This document shows positions 46,174 through 54,526 of a DNA stretch of 64,000 nt, one piece after another; position 1 is the stretch's first letter; each line of letters begins with the position of its first letter. Below the pieces are notes generated by a model. The model had not been told where the DNA came from, ran no database searches, and saw only the letters and a list, made by a program, of their open reading frames with translations. The translations under genes and the position numbers were made by a program. Location: positions 1,528,528 through 1,592,527 of the forward strand of contig NZ_CP037422.1 in the NCBI RefSeq assembly GCF_007748175.1, read 5' to 3'. This DNA is from Gimesia aquarii (GTDB taxonomy: Bacteria > Planctomycetota > Planctomycetia > Planctomycetales > Planctomycetaceae).

Positions 46174-48396
46174 TTGATTTCTCTGTTATCGATCATCTTC
46201 ATGAATGCATCTAAGTCTTCTCTTGGCAGATCTTTTTCCCAATCATTTCTAAATTCCTTTTCCCGTTCAAAACTGTTTTTGAAGGGGAACATGTGGATTT
46301 GGCCAATTGCAGGGACCCTCTTGTTATTAGTACTTGCTTTCATCGTGAGATCAGTTGTTGAGCAATCAAGTAAGCAAACGGTTGCCGACAATTTGCAAGC
46401 GATTCTTAACGCGGACGTTGCGGCTCTCAATATCTGGCTGGAGCGTGAGGAGTCATTAGCAGTTGTCTTGGCTAATGAGCCGCGCATTCGAGAGCTGGCA
46501 AAAGATCTGAATCAGGTTGATCAAGATAATCCAGATAATCGTGATGCGCTTTTGCAATCAAAGTCATTGGAAGCACTCCGAACTGAATTCAAGTCTGAAA
46601 TAGAACATCTGGGATACCTGGATGTTGGCCTGCTAAGCGTGGATGGTAAAGTATTAGCCGCCACTCGTGACGAACCGATTGGGAGAGCGGATCTGCCGCT
46701 TCAGAAATCAGCTCTGGAAAAAATTCAGCAGGGAAAAGCGACGGTCACACGACCTTTTGAAAGCCTGTTTACTCGCAAAACTGATTCAGGGGAGTTAAAA
46801 GCGGGGCTGCCAACCATGCTTGCAATGGCCCCAGTGAAGGATGAGTCAGGCACAGTGCTTGCAGCATTAGTCCTCATGATTCGACCTGATATTAATTTCA
46901 CTCGCATTTTATCTATTGCCCGAGCAGGCAAGTCTGGGGAAACATACGCTTTTGATAAAGACGGGCTGCTGTTATCTCAAAGCCGATTTGATGATGAGTT
47001 GAAAATGATTGGTCTCATTCCGGACCGAGACGATGCTCGCTCGATTTTGAATATTCAGATTCGTGATCCGCAGGTGAATATGGCTGAGGGTAACCGCCCT
47101 ACGTTAAGACTGGCTGAGCGGCCACTCACTCAGATGGCAGCAATGGCGGTTCAGAATCAGAGTGGTATAGATGTCAATGGATATCGTGACTATCGGGGAG
47201 TCCCAGTGGTAGGCGCGTGGACGTGGTTGCCAGAGTATGAAATGGGAGTGGCGACAGAGATGGATGTCGCTGAGGCCTATCGCCCCCTTTATTTGTTGCG
47301 TTACAGCTTCTGGGGTTTGTTTGCCTTGCTCGTTGTTGGCTCTATTGCGATCTTTATATTTACAGTGATTGTTGCGAAGAAGGATCAGGAAACGCGGCGT
47401 GCAGTCATTCAAGCAAAGCAACTGGGACAATACGCGCTCGATGAAAAGCTGGGCGAGGGAGGGATGGGAGTTGTCTATCGCGGGCATCATGCCATGCTCA
47501 GGCGACCCACGGCAATTAAGCTACTGGATATTGAGAAAACCACTGATGAAGCCGTTGCTCGATTTGAACGAGAAGTGCAGTTAACCAGTCAGTTGAATCA
47601 TCCGAATACGATTGCCATCTATGATTATGGACGTACACCGGAAGGTGTGTTTTATTATGCGATGGAGCTGTTAGAGGGCATCGATTTGGATGAATTAGTG
47701 AAGCAGAACGGCGCTTTGCCAGAGCATCGGGTGATCTATCTGTTGAAACAGATTGCCGGTTCGTTGTCCGAAGCACATGCCCTGGGGGTCGTTCACCGCG
47801 ATGTCAAACCAGCCAATATTTTTTTGACACACCGGGGAGGCGTCTATGACTTTATCAAACTGCTTGATTTTGGTTTGGTAAAAGCCATCGATGGGAGAGA
47901 ACAAGCTTCGTTGACTTCGGCCAATTCAATGGCGGGAACTCCTATGTACCTATCACCGGAAGGCATCAAGAATCCAGACAAAGTCGATGCGCGAAGCGAC
48001 CTTTATGCACTCGGTGCCGTTGCTTATTACCTGTTGACAGGTACTACGGTCTTTGATGGTGAGTCTATTATCGAAATCTGTATGAAACACACACAGCAAG
48101 CACCGGAACCCCCTTCAAAGCGATTAGGCAAGCCAGTCTCTGAGGATCTGGAGCAAATTATTATGAGGTGTTTGGAGAAAGATCCCACAAATCGACCACA
48201 GACTGCAGCTGAAGTCGTTCAGGAACTTTCAAGATGTCATATGGACGGTAAGTGGACTATGTTAGACGCTGAAAACTGGTGGAAACATCAAACGGAATTA
48301 GGAACCACATTGATTCAGTCATCTCCTGAGATCAAACCGCAATCCCAATCAGCAGCAGATGCCACTTTGATCGTCAATCTTTCCAATGAAGAATGA
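46174..48396 (+). CDS. Cache-type sensor Ser/Thr protein kinase
   Basis: 740 aa from 46174, or 731 from ATG 46201 (MNASKSS), which I slightly prefer. Membrane helix 1 (WPIAGTLLLLVLAFIVRS, ~44-62), a ~300-residue periplasmic double-Cache-like sensor (YAFDKDGLLLSQSRFDD, VPVVGAWTWLPEYEMGVATEMD) and membrane helix 2 (~372-400) precede a Hanks-type kinase (~417-690). The kinase has GEGGMGVVYRG, AIKLL, HRDVKPANIF (~541) and DFG (~564); all catalytic residues are present. Cache domains bind small ligands such as amino or carboxylic acids, so it probably senses a nutrient and phosphorylates cytosolic targets. It has an acidic Ser-rich tail. Confidence 0.9.
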   Translation: MISLLSIIFMNASKSSLGRSFSQSFLNSFSRSKLFLKGNMWIWPIAGTLLLLVLAFIVRSVVEQSSKQTVADNLQAILNADVAALNIWLEREESLAVVLANEPRIRELAKDLNQVDQDNPDNRDALLQSKSLEALRTEFKSEIEHLGYLDVGLLSVDGKVLAATRDEPIGRADLPLQKSALEKIQQGKATVTRPFESLFTRKTDSGELKAGLPTMLAMAPVKDESGTVLAALVLMIRPDINFTRILSIARAGKSGETYAFDKDGLLLSQSRFDDELKMIGLIPDRDDARSILNIQIRDPQVNMAEGNRPTLRLAERPLTQMAAMAVQNQSGIDVNGYRDYRGVPVVGAWTWLPEYEMGVATEMDVAEAYRPLYLLRYSFWGLFALLVVGSIAIFIFTVIVAKKDQETRRAVIQAKQLGQYALDEKLGEGGMGVVYRGHHAMLRRPTAIKLLDIEKTTDEAVARFEREVQLTSQLNHPNTIAIYDYGRTPEGVFYYAMELLEGIDLDELVKQNGALPEHRVIYLLKQIAGSLSEAHALGVVHRDVKPANIFLTHRGGVYDFIKLLDFGLVKAIDGREQASLTSANSMAGTPMYLSPEGIKNPDKVDARSDLYALGAVAYYLLTGTTVFDGESIIEICMKHTQQAPEPPSKRLGKPVSEDLEQIIMRCLEKDPTNRPQTAAEVVQELSRCHMDGKWTMLDAENWWKHQTELGTTLIQSSPEIKPQSQSAADATLIVNLSNEE

Positions 48397-48409
48397 CGTT
48401 CAGCGACTC

Positions 48410-49729
48410 TTACTGAATGTCACTTTTGATCGTTTCCAGTGGGACGAAATTTGCAGGATCAGTTTTTGAATCAGATGTGGCCGCATCACGGCTCGCTAGA
48501 ATTCCCGGGGCTGCTGTTTGGCTATGATCGGTTCCTTCATAGACACCAAAGTCGTTGAAGAAAAATCTTTTAGCAACACGATAGACAAAGCTCTTTTCCG
48601 GAATCTCGTTACCGGGAGCATACTGAGAAGTACGTGTTTCCAAATTTTGCAATTCCTGCATCGCTTGTTTCCGCGCAGTGGAATCTTTAGCACCATGTTT
48701 TTTAACTAGATCTTCCAGTAGGTCCGGACGTTCAAGAATAATGCAACCGCGTGTATTTTGCTGTACGACTTCTCTGAAGTCTTTAAGAAACTCCGATTGT
48801 ACGAACTTCTCTTTTAGTGTTTTCGATTCATCATGAATAGAATCAGTGGCAAACTGGATCACAGGACATGGTTCGATATCTCCCCAGGGATTAATATGGT
48901 GGCTCAGACCAGTCGCAGCCGGGCAGAGTGCAGTACCTTCGTGATCGAAATAAGCATCAATTACACCAATTGGTTTTCTTGCGCGTATATCAACAACGAA
49001 CTTTCGGGCGCGTAATTGCTCTTCTGGTGAGAGGGCCAATTCAGGGTTGGGCTCCGGGCCTGCAACACGATAGATGTGATACCAGCAATACATCACACCC
49101 ATATCGATCAGTTTATCAACCCATTCTTCAGTGAGTAAATCATCGATATTCGATTTGCACAAGCTGGTGCATACTCCGGTAAGCAATTTATTATTCAGAC
49201 AATTTTGTATCCCCTGCATTGTCTTTTCATACACATCATTGCGACCTCTGCGGAGGTTGCTGATGATTTCATTCCCTTCCACACTAATGAGCGGGGTTGC
49301 GTTTCCCAATTTGCGGAGCTTTTTTGCGATTTCATCAGTGATGAATTGGCCGTTTGTAAAAATCTGAAAATAACAATCTGGATGACGTTCCAGAATTTCC
49401 AGTAACTGTGGGTGCATGAAAGGTTCACCCCCCAGTATTCCGAAAAAGGAATTCCCCATTTCCTTTGCTTCTTTAATCAGACGCGACATCGCTTCTACAT
49501 CGATTTTTTCCTGTTTGGCTGCGACGTCCACCCAACATCCCTGGCAGCGAAGATTACAACTGTTGATTACAGAGATGTAGAGAAAGGGGGGGAAGAACTC
49601 TCCTCGTTTAAGTCGTTTTTTGTGTTTGTGGACCGAGAGAGCGCCTTTGAATCCAAAATTGTAAGCCAATTTCCAGACGAGCCTTTTGTCTGTCTCCATC
49701 AAGACGCGTTTGGCCATTTTGAAATACAT
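48410..49729 (-). CDS. Radical SAM protein with SPASM-like C-terminus
   Basis: 439 aa. SVINSCNLRCQGCW carries the CxxxCxxC cluster (~residues 58-65). ILGGEPFMHPQLLEIL is the glycine-rich SAM motif with the GGEP signature. A second cysteine set, CPAATGLSHHINPWGDIEPCP, is a SPASM/twitch-type auxiliary cluster region, and more Cys lie near GVCTSLC. The family includes peptide-maturing and nucleotide- or lipid-modifying enzymes; no precursor peptide gene is visible nearby. The last ~90 residues are a charged extension. It is tail-to-tail with the kinase gene (13 bp). Confidence 0.85.
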   Translation of the reverse strand: MYFKMAKRVLMETDKRLVWKLAYNFGFKGALSVHKHKKRLKRGEFFPPFLYISVINSCNLRCQGCWVDVAAKQEKIDVEAMSRLIKEAKEMGNSFFGILGGEPFMHPQLLEILERHPDCYFQIFTNGQFITDEIAKKLRKLGNATPLISVEGNEIISNLRRGRNDVYEKTMQGIQNCLNNKLLTGVCTSLCKSNIDDLLTEEWVDKLIDMGVMYCWYHIYRVAGPEPNPELALSPEEQLRARKFVVDIRARKPIGVIDAYFDHEGTALCPAATGLSHHINPWGDIEPCPVIQFATDSIHDESKTLKEKFVQSEFLKDFREVVQQNTRGCIILERPDLLEDLVKKHGAKDSTARKQAMQELQNLETRTSQYAPGNEIPEKSFVYRVAKRFFFNDFGVYEGTDHSQTAAPGILASRDAATSDSKTDPANFVPLETIKSDIQ

Positions 49730-50043
49730 AAAGGGGCTCAGTTCTGTTTGAGAATTAAAATAGTGAACAAAAAGTATTTCTCTCTAACAATTCTACTCAC
49801 TAGGGAGCTTGGAAACACCTGTTTCTACTAAAAAATACTCAGAATTATGGCATAGTACACAAACATTTAAGCTCTCACTGTAAATTGCATGAATTTCATG
49901 GTATAAGGCATTGTTCGAAAATTTGTTTTTTTGACTTTGATTGATATTCAGTATACTTTCTAAGTTTAAATAAACACAGAAAAGCCGCTCAAACTTAAGA
50001 GACACTATTCTGGTTCAAATTGTTTAAAAGCTCGAGGCAATTG
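49730..50043. other. Divergent promoter region of the radical SAM gene and nagA
   Basis: 314 bp, very AT-rich. On the plus strand TTGACT (49931-49936) and TATACT (49952-49957) resemble -35 and -10 boxes, but the spacing is only 15 nt, so this is a weak promoter candidate for nagA. No gene is seen. Confidence 0.35.
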
Positions 50044-51210
50044 ATGGAGTTAGTTGGAAGAAGATACGATACCTATGAAGCTGTCAGCATCAAGATCAAA
50101 GGAGAAAAAATATCTTCAATAGATTTGCTGCCCAATTCTGAAGCAGCAGATCTTCCCTTTATCGCTCCGTCATTGTTTGATCTACAGATCAATGGGCATG
50201 GTGGAATTTGGTTCAATCAGCAAGGTCTCACTGTAGAAGATGTTTGCTCTGTTTTAGAAAAACATTACCAGTATGGTATTACCAGATTATGCCCGACCTT
50301 GATCACAAGTTCGTATGAAGACTATGTCGGTGGTTTTTCAGCGATTCGAGAAGCTTGCGAACAGTATGAATGGGTTGATCAAATGGTACCGGGCTGTCAT
50401 TTAGAAGGTCCGTACATTTCACAAATTCAAGGACCTCGAGGCGCTCACCCTCTGGACCATGTGCGTGCTGCTGACTGGGACGAATTTTCCCGCTTGCAGG
50501 AGATTTCGGGGGACCGGATTCGATTGATCACATTAGCACCGGAAGTCGAGAATGCAATTCCATTTATCAAAAAAGCGGTCGCTTCAGGGGTTGTCGTGTC
50601 GATTGGTCACACCGCCGCCGAACCAGAACAGATTACCGCAGCAGTCGATGCAGGTGCCCGTTTAAGTACACATTTAGGCAATGGAGCTCATGGCACACTA
50701 CGTAGACATCCCAACTATATCTGGGAACAGTTAGGGGAATCACGGTTAATGGCTAGTATTATCACTGACGGCCATCATCTGCCAGCCAGTGTCGTGAGAA
50801 CGGTTATCAAAACCAAAGGAGTAGAAAATACGGTCATCACTTGCGATGCCTCAGGCTTAGCTGGTTCTCCTCCTGGTATCTATGAAGAGGGCTCAGTCAA
50901 GATGGAGGTCCTCGAAGATGGACCTATCGTTATTGCAGGGCAGCGACAATTGCTTGCTGGTTCAGGAGTAGAAACCGACACCTGTGTGACGACAGCCATC
51001 GATATGGCCGGGATCACCTTACAGCAAGCCTTAGATATGGCAGGCAGGAATCCCGCACGATTATTGGGATTTGATGAGGTCAATCTCGAAGTCGGCTCCA
51101 GAGCTGATCTGATCTTGTTTCATTATGAAGGCACCAGTTCCCGTATGAATATCCAAACCACGTTGGCATGTGGTGTTGTTAAATACGGAACCTTATTAGT
51201 TAATTCCTGA
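50044..51210 (+). CDS. nagA: N-acetylglucosamine-6-phosphate deacetylase
   Basis: 388 aa from ATG 50044, which has CGAGG 6 nt upstream; the frame itself is open from a TTG at 50020. NagA-type amidohydrolase: PSLFDLQINGHGGIWFNQ (metal region), GCHLEGPYIS (with the metal-binding Glu), VVSIGHTAAEPEQI, STHLGNGAHG, DGHHLPASV, and CDASGLAGSPPGIY with the catalytic Asp. The HLFNAM motif of common NagA is HLGNGAHG here. It deacetylates GlcNAc-6-P in amino-sugar recycling. No nagB is adjacent. Confidence 0.88.
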   Translation: MELVGRRYDTYEAVSIKIKGEKISSIDLLPNSEAADLPFIAPSLFDLQINGHGGIWFNQQGLTVEDVCSVLEKHYQYGITRLCPTLITSSYEDYVGGFSAIREACEQYEWVDQMVPGCHLEGPYISQIQGPRGAHPLDHVRAADWDEFSRLQEISGDRIRLITLAPEVENAIPFIKKAVASGVVVSIGHTAAEPEQITAAVDAGARLSTHLGNGAHGTLRRHPNYIWEQLGESRLMASIITDGHHLPASVVRTVIKTKGVENTVITCDASGLAGSPPGIYEEGSVKMEVLEDGPIVIAGQRQLLAGSGVETDTCVTTAIDMAGITLQQALDMAGRNPARLLGFDEVNLEVGSRADLILFHYEGTSSRMNIQTTLACGVVKYGTLLVNS

Positions 51211-51581
51211 GTCCATTCCGATTAAAACGAATACACGTCCCACCTTGCTGAAAAAATGCGAAATTCTTTTATGCTCGCGTGTTCACTGATTCCATTCTGC
51301 TAAATCTGGTGTTATAATTGTGTATTCTTAGGTTCCTCATGAGAGGTTTTATTGATTAACTATTTATCTATACAGGGCCGTTGTTTTATTATTTTTTTGG
51401 CTCTTACTATCTATTGAGATCGTACAAGGCTTATTAGATTTTTCTGTATTTGAGTCGCTTATTTTCTTATCCCTCATTCTGGATAAGCAGAACAGGCTAA
51501 AGTTCTTTTTCCTGTTTTTAGTCTAATTTGCAGTGAATCTATTACATTGCCCGATGTGCATCTGCAGATCATGGACCGCGA
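51211..51581. other. Intergenic region with a -10-like box
   Basis: 371 bp between nagA and a kinase gene. A perfect TATAAT lies at 51313-51318, but the base set 17 nt upstream (TTCCAT) is a poor -35. TTTTTTTGG near 51400 has no paired stem. No further gene is seen. Confidence 0.35.
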
Positions 51582-53078
51582 ATGATTTTTTTTAATAAGA
51601 AGTCACCAAAGAAAAAGCTGAGCACAGAGCTAGTCGATCTACGGCTTGTTTCGCAACAGGATATCGATTCCTGTCTTCAGGAACTCCAGGATAATTCGAC
51701 TGATGATGACAAGCTGATTCGATTATTGGAACGGAAAAATCTGATTACGTCGTTTCAAGCAGGTCGTTTGAAAAACAATGAACTCGAGGGTCTGGTACTT
51801 GGCGATAACAAATTAATGTACCAGAATGCCTCTGGAAGTTTCGCACGCGTGTATCGCGCTGCATCCCTGACCGATGGTAGTATGGTGGGAGTCAAAGTTC
51901 TGAGACAGCGCTGGGCTCAGGATCCCGAAACCGTCAAAATGTTTCGTCGGGAAGCAGAAGTCTGCAAGCAGTTTCAGCATAAAAACATCGTACCAATATA
52001 CGACGTCGGAGTGCAGGACAATATCCATTACTTCACAATGGAATTTGTGGAGGGAGGAAATCTACGTGATTTCATCACGATCCGAAAAAAACTATCACCG
52101 CAAGAGGCAATCAATTATACGATTGATATTTGTGAAGGTTTGGAATATGCGAATCGTCTCGGATATACACACCGTGACATGAAACCCACAAATGTGTTGA
52201 TGTCGATTCAGGGAGTCGCCAAACTGATTGACTTTGGACTGGCAGGGGAAGAGGATGCCAGTGGTGCTGCCAATGAAGCCCATCAGCGTGCTGTTGAATA
52301 TGGGACATTAGAAAAATCAACCGGTGCCCCACGAAATGATCCGCGAAGCGATCTCTATTTTGTGGGAACCATTTTTTATGAACTTCTTTGTGGTAAACCC
52401 CCATTTCCACGTACTAAGGATGTCGAAGAACGGAAAAAACCATCACGGTATTCCCAAGTTCCTTCCATTACATCCCTGGATCCAGACTTGCCAACTTCGG
52501 TAGTGAATGTATTAGAAAAGTTGATGGCCTATCAACCGCAAGAACGTTTCCAGTCTGCCACTGAGGCAATTCAAGAGCTGCTTGAAGTGCGTACCCAGCT
52601 AGATGATCCTGAAGAGAAAAACAATGCGAAAGTGACTTCGGAAGCGAAAGTGACTGCAGAGCAATCATTAAAAATTTCGATCGCACCTCCCACAATTTTG
52701 TGTGTTGAGAATCGATCCAAGAATCAAGACGTCTTGCGGGATTACCTTACGAAACATGGCTATCGTGTTTTGATTTTAAGTGACGTAGATCGTGCTTTGA
52801 ACCGTATTAAAGAAAATGCTCCTGACTGTGTCGTCTTTATGGAGGATGCCATTGGCTCAGGGGCCGTGGAAGCATTTCATAAAGCGATGGAACTGGATCT
52901 CGATCTGGCTGCCATTCTCATTCTTTCGGAGAAAAATGCCAAAACCAAGAAGAAATTAAGAAAGACAGATCGTTCTCGTATTCTTGTTCAGCCTATCAAA
53001 ATTCGTAATTTACGGGCTAAGATTCAGAAAGTCCTGCAGCACCAACTCAATGACTCTGCAGAACTCACTGCTTATTAA
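51582..53078 (+). CDS. Ser/Thr kinase fused to a degenerate receiver domain
   Basis: 498 aa, soluble. An N-terminal ~65-residue planctomycete module (ELVDLRLVSQQDIDSCLQEL) precedes the Hanks kinase (~70-335): a degenerate glycine loop ASGSFARVY, VGVKVL, HRDMKPTNVL (~197), DFGLAGE (~217) and APRNDPRSDLYFVG. After a charged linker comes a response-regulator fold (~368-490; TILCVENRSKNQDVLRDYL). There the phosphoacceptor position reads PDCVVFME, so Asp is replaced by Met, and the conserved Lys region reads LVQPIK. It is probably a phosphorylation-independent pseudo-receiver used as a binding or dimerisation domain. Confidence 0.88.
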   Translation: MIFFNKKSPKKKLSTELVDLRLVSQQDIDSCLQELQDNSTDDDKLIRLLERKNLITSFQAGRLKNNELEGLVLGDNKLMYQNASGSFARVYRAASLTDGSMVGVKVLRQRWAQDPETVKMFRREAEVCKQFQHKNIVPIYDVGVQDNIHYFTMEFVEGGNLRDFITIRKKLSPQEAINYTIDICEGLEYANRLGYTHRDMKPTNVLMSIQGVAKLIDFGLAGEEDASGAANEAHQRAVEYGTLEKSTGAPRNDPRSDLYFVGTIFYELLCGKPPFPRTKDVEERKKPSRYSQVPSITSLDPDLPTSVVNVLEKLMAYQPQERFQSATEAIQELLEVRTQLDDPEEKNNAKVTSEAKVTAEQSLKISIAPPTILCVENRSKNQDVLRDYLTKHGYRVLILSDVDRALNRIKENAPDCVVFMEDAIGSGAVEAFHKAMELDLDLAAILILSEKNAKTKKKLRKTDRSRILVQPIKIRNLRAKIQKVLQHQLNDSAELTAY

Positions 53079-53132
53079 AAGTTGACGCTCTCAACGAATA
53101 TTTGATTTCACTGCGCAGTTTTTACCTTTTAG

Positions 53133-53168
53133 ATATGAGTGATACAAGTTCGCTGAGTTCACTCATAT
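53133..53168. terminator. Long hairpin at the convergent 3' ends of the kinase and MoxR genes
   Basis: ATATGAGTGA (53133-53142) and TCACTCATAT (53159-53168) form a perfect 10-bp stem with a 16-nt loop that includes the MoxR stop codon. Only short T/A tracts flank it, so it may be a bidirectional, weakly intrinsic terminator or a stability hairpin. Confidence 0.5.
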
Positions 53169-54175
53169 TTGGGGATATTCGGCTCCGGGATTTCTTCCAG
53201 TAGACGTGCAATGATATCTTCTGTTACCAATCCTTCAGCTTGTGCCTGGAAGTTGGTTGAAATGCGATGTCTGAGCACAGGAATCGCAACACGTCTGATG
53301 TCATTGAGCGAAACACTGGCGCGACCCGCCATAGCAGCGATTGCTTTACCACCGGAAATCAAATATTGTCCTGCTCTTGGACCGGCTCCCCAATCGACCA
53401 TTTGTTTAATAAATTGGGGCGCTGAGCCATCAGAGGGGCGTGTCGCACGTACCAGTCGCGTCACATAGTTAATTGTCATCGGACCCACTTCGATCATGTT
53501 GATCTGTCTTTGGAGGTAGATAATCGATTTGGCCGTTAATACTTTGCGGATCTCCGGTTTCTCACTGATGCTGGTTGAAGCCAGGATCTTTTCTTCTTCT
53601 TCCAGATTTGGGTACTCGACCTTGATATTGAACATAAAACGGTCCAGTTGTGCTTCGGGTAGCGGATAAGTTCCCTCTTGCTCAATGGGGTTCTGCGTGG
53701 CAATGACAAAGAAAGGGTCTGGTAAATCGTAGGTCTCCTGACCTACGGTGACTTCTCGTTCCTGCATGGATTGCAACAGTGCAGCCTGTGTTTTGGGGGG
53801 GGTTCGGTTGATTTCATCTGCCAGCAGAATATTCGTAAACACGGGGCCTTGCACGAACCGAAATGAACGCCGTCCAGAATCCTCTTCTTCTAAGACATTG
53901 GTTCCCGTAATATCAGAGGGCATCAGGTCAGGGGTAAACTGAATGCGTTTGAAATCGCAGTCAAGTATCTGGGCAATCGTGCTAACCAATAACGTCTTTG
54001 CTAATCCGGGAACACCTACCAGGAGGCAATGTCCACCGGTAAAAATGGCTGCCATAATTTGTTCTATAACATCATCTTGCCCAATGATGACTTTATGAAG
54101 CTCGTCTACCATCACATCATGATGACGTTTTAACTTTTCGAGAAAATCGTCGAAGTCGCGTTTTTCGTTAGCCAA
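53159..54175 (-). CDS. MoxR-family AAA+ ATPase
   Basis: 338 aa. Walker A GVPGLAKT (54-61), Walker B ILLADEINRTPPKTQAALLQSMQE (~116-139), sensor FVIATQNPIEQEGTYPLPEAQLDRFMF and a C-terminal lid with RASVSLNDIRRVAIPVLRHR. All fit MoxR ATPases, which act with von Willebrand-type partners as chaperones for metal loading or complex assembly. In planctomycetes moxR is often beside DUF58 and DUF4159 genes. Here the only such neighbour is the divergent DUF4159 protein, and no DUF58/BatA genes follow. Confidence 0.95.
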   Translation of the reverse strand: MANEKRDFDDFLEKLKRHHDVMVDELHKVIIGQDDVIEQIMAAIFTGGHCLLVGVPGLAKTLLVSTIAQILDCDFKRIQFTPDLMPSDITGTNVLEEEDSGRRSFRFVQGPVFTNILLADEINRTPPKTQAALLQSMQEREVTVGQETYDLPDPFFVIATQNPIEQEGTYPLPEAQLDRFMFNIKVEYPNLEEEEKILASTSISEKPEIRKVLTAKSIIYLQRQINMIEVGPMTINYVTRLVRATRPSDGSAPQFIKQMVDWGAGPRAGQYLISGGKAIAAMAGRASVSLNDIRRVAIPVLRHRISTNFQAQAEGLVTEDIIARLLEEIPEPNIPKYE

Positions 54176-54526
54176 GGTTTTTCCATTCTCTCATAAATGA
54201 TTAAGTCTGTTTGAGTGAGATTAGTCATTCTGATACAGGGTACCAGTTTATGTAGCTAAGTGTTTTGACTTATGTGAAAATACTTTTGCAGGAACCGCAA
54301 TTATAGTCATCTCAAATGTCCAGAGAAACCGAGACTCCTGAGTAGAAGAGGCAAAACTGATACAATGTTCAAATCAGTCAGAAAAGTACTGACATCGTAA
54401 AAAATAGCTAAAAATCAGGTAAGTATAGACAATTGTTGAACTATAATGACTCTCATGACAGTTCTAGATAATAAGAGCGGCAGGTTTTTGTCTAATGTTT
54501 TGTCACATGAGAGAAAGTGAGATGCT
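54176..54526. other. Divergent intergenic region
   Basis: 351 bp between moxR and the DUF4159 gene. TATAAT at 54442-54447 is an exact -10 box for the plus strand, but no -35 is found 16-18 nt upstream; CAATTGTTG just before it is suggestive only. No open frames worth calling. Confidence 0.35.

Noticed and set aside
46071-46487. 138-codon minus-strand frame upstream of the sensor kinase
   Set aside because: It overlaps the kinase start and reads as a mirror of its N-terminus.
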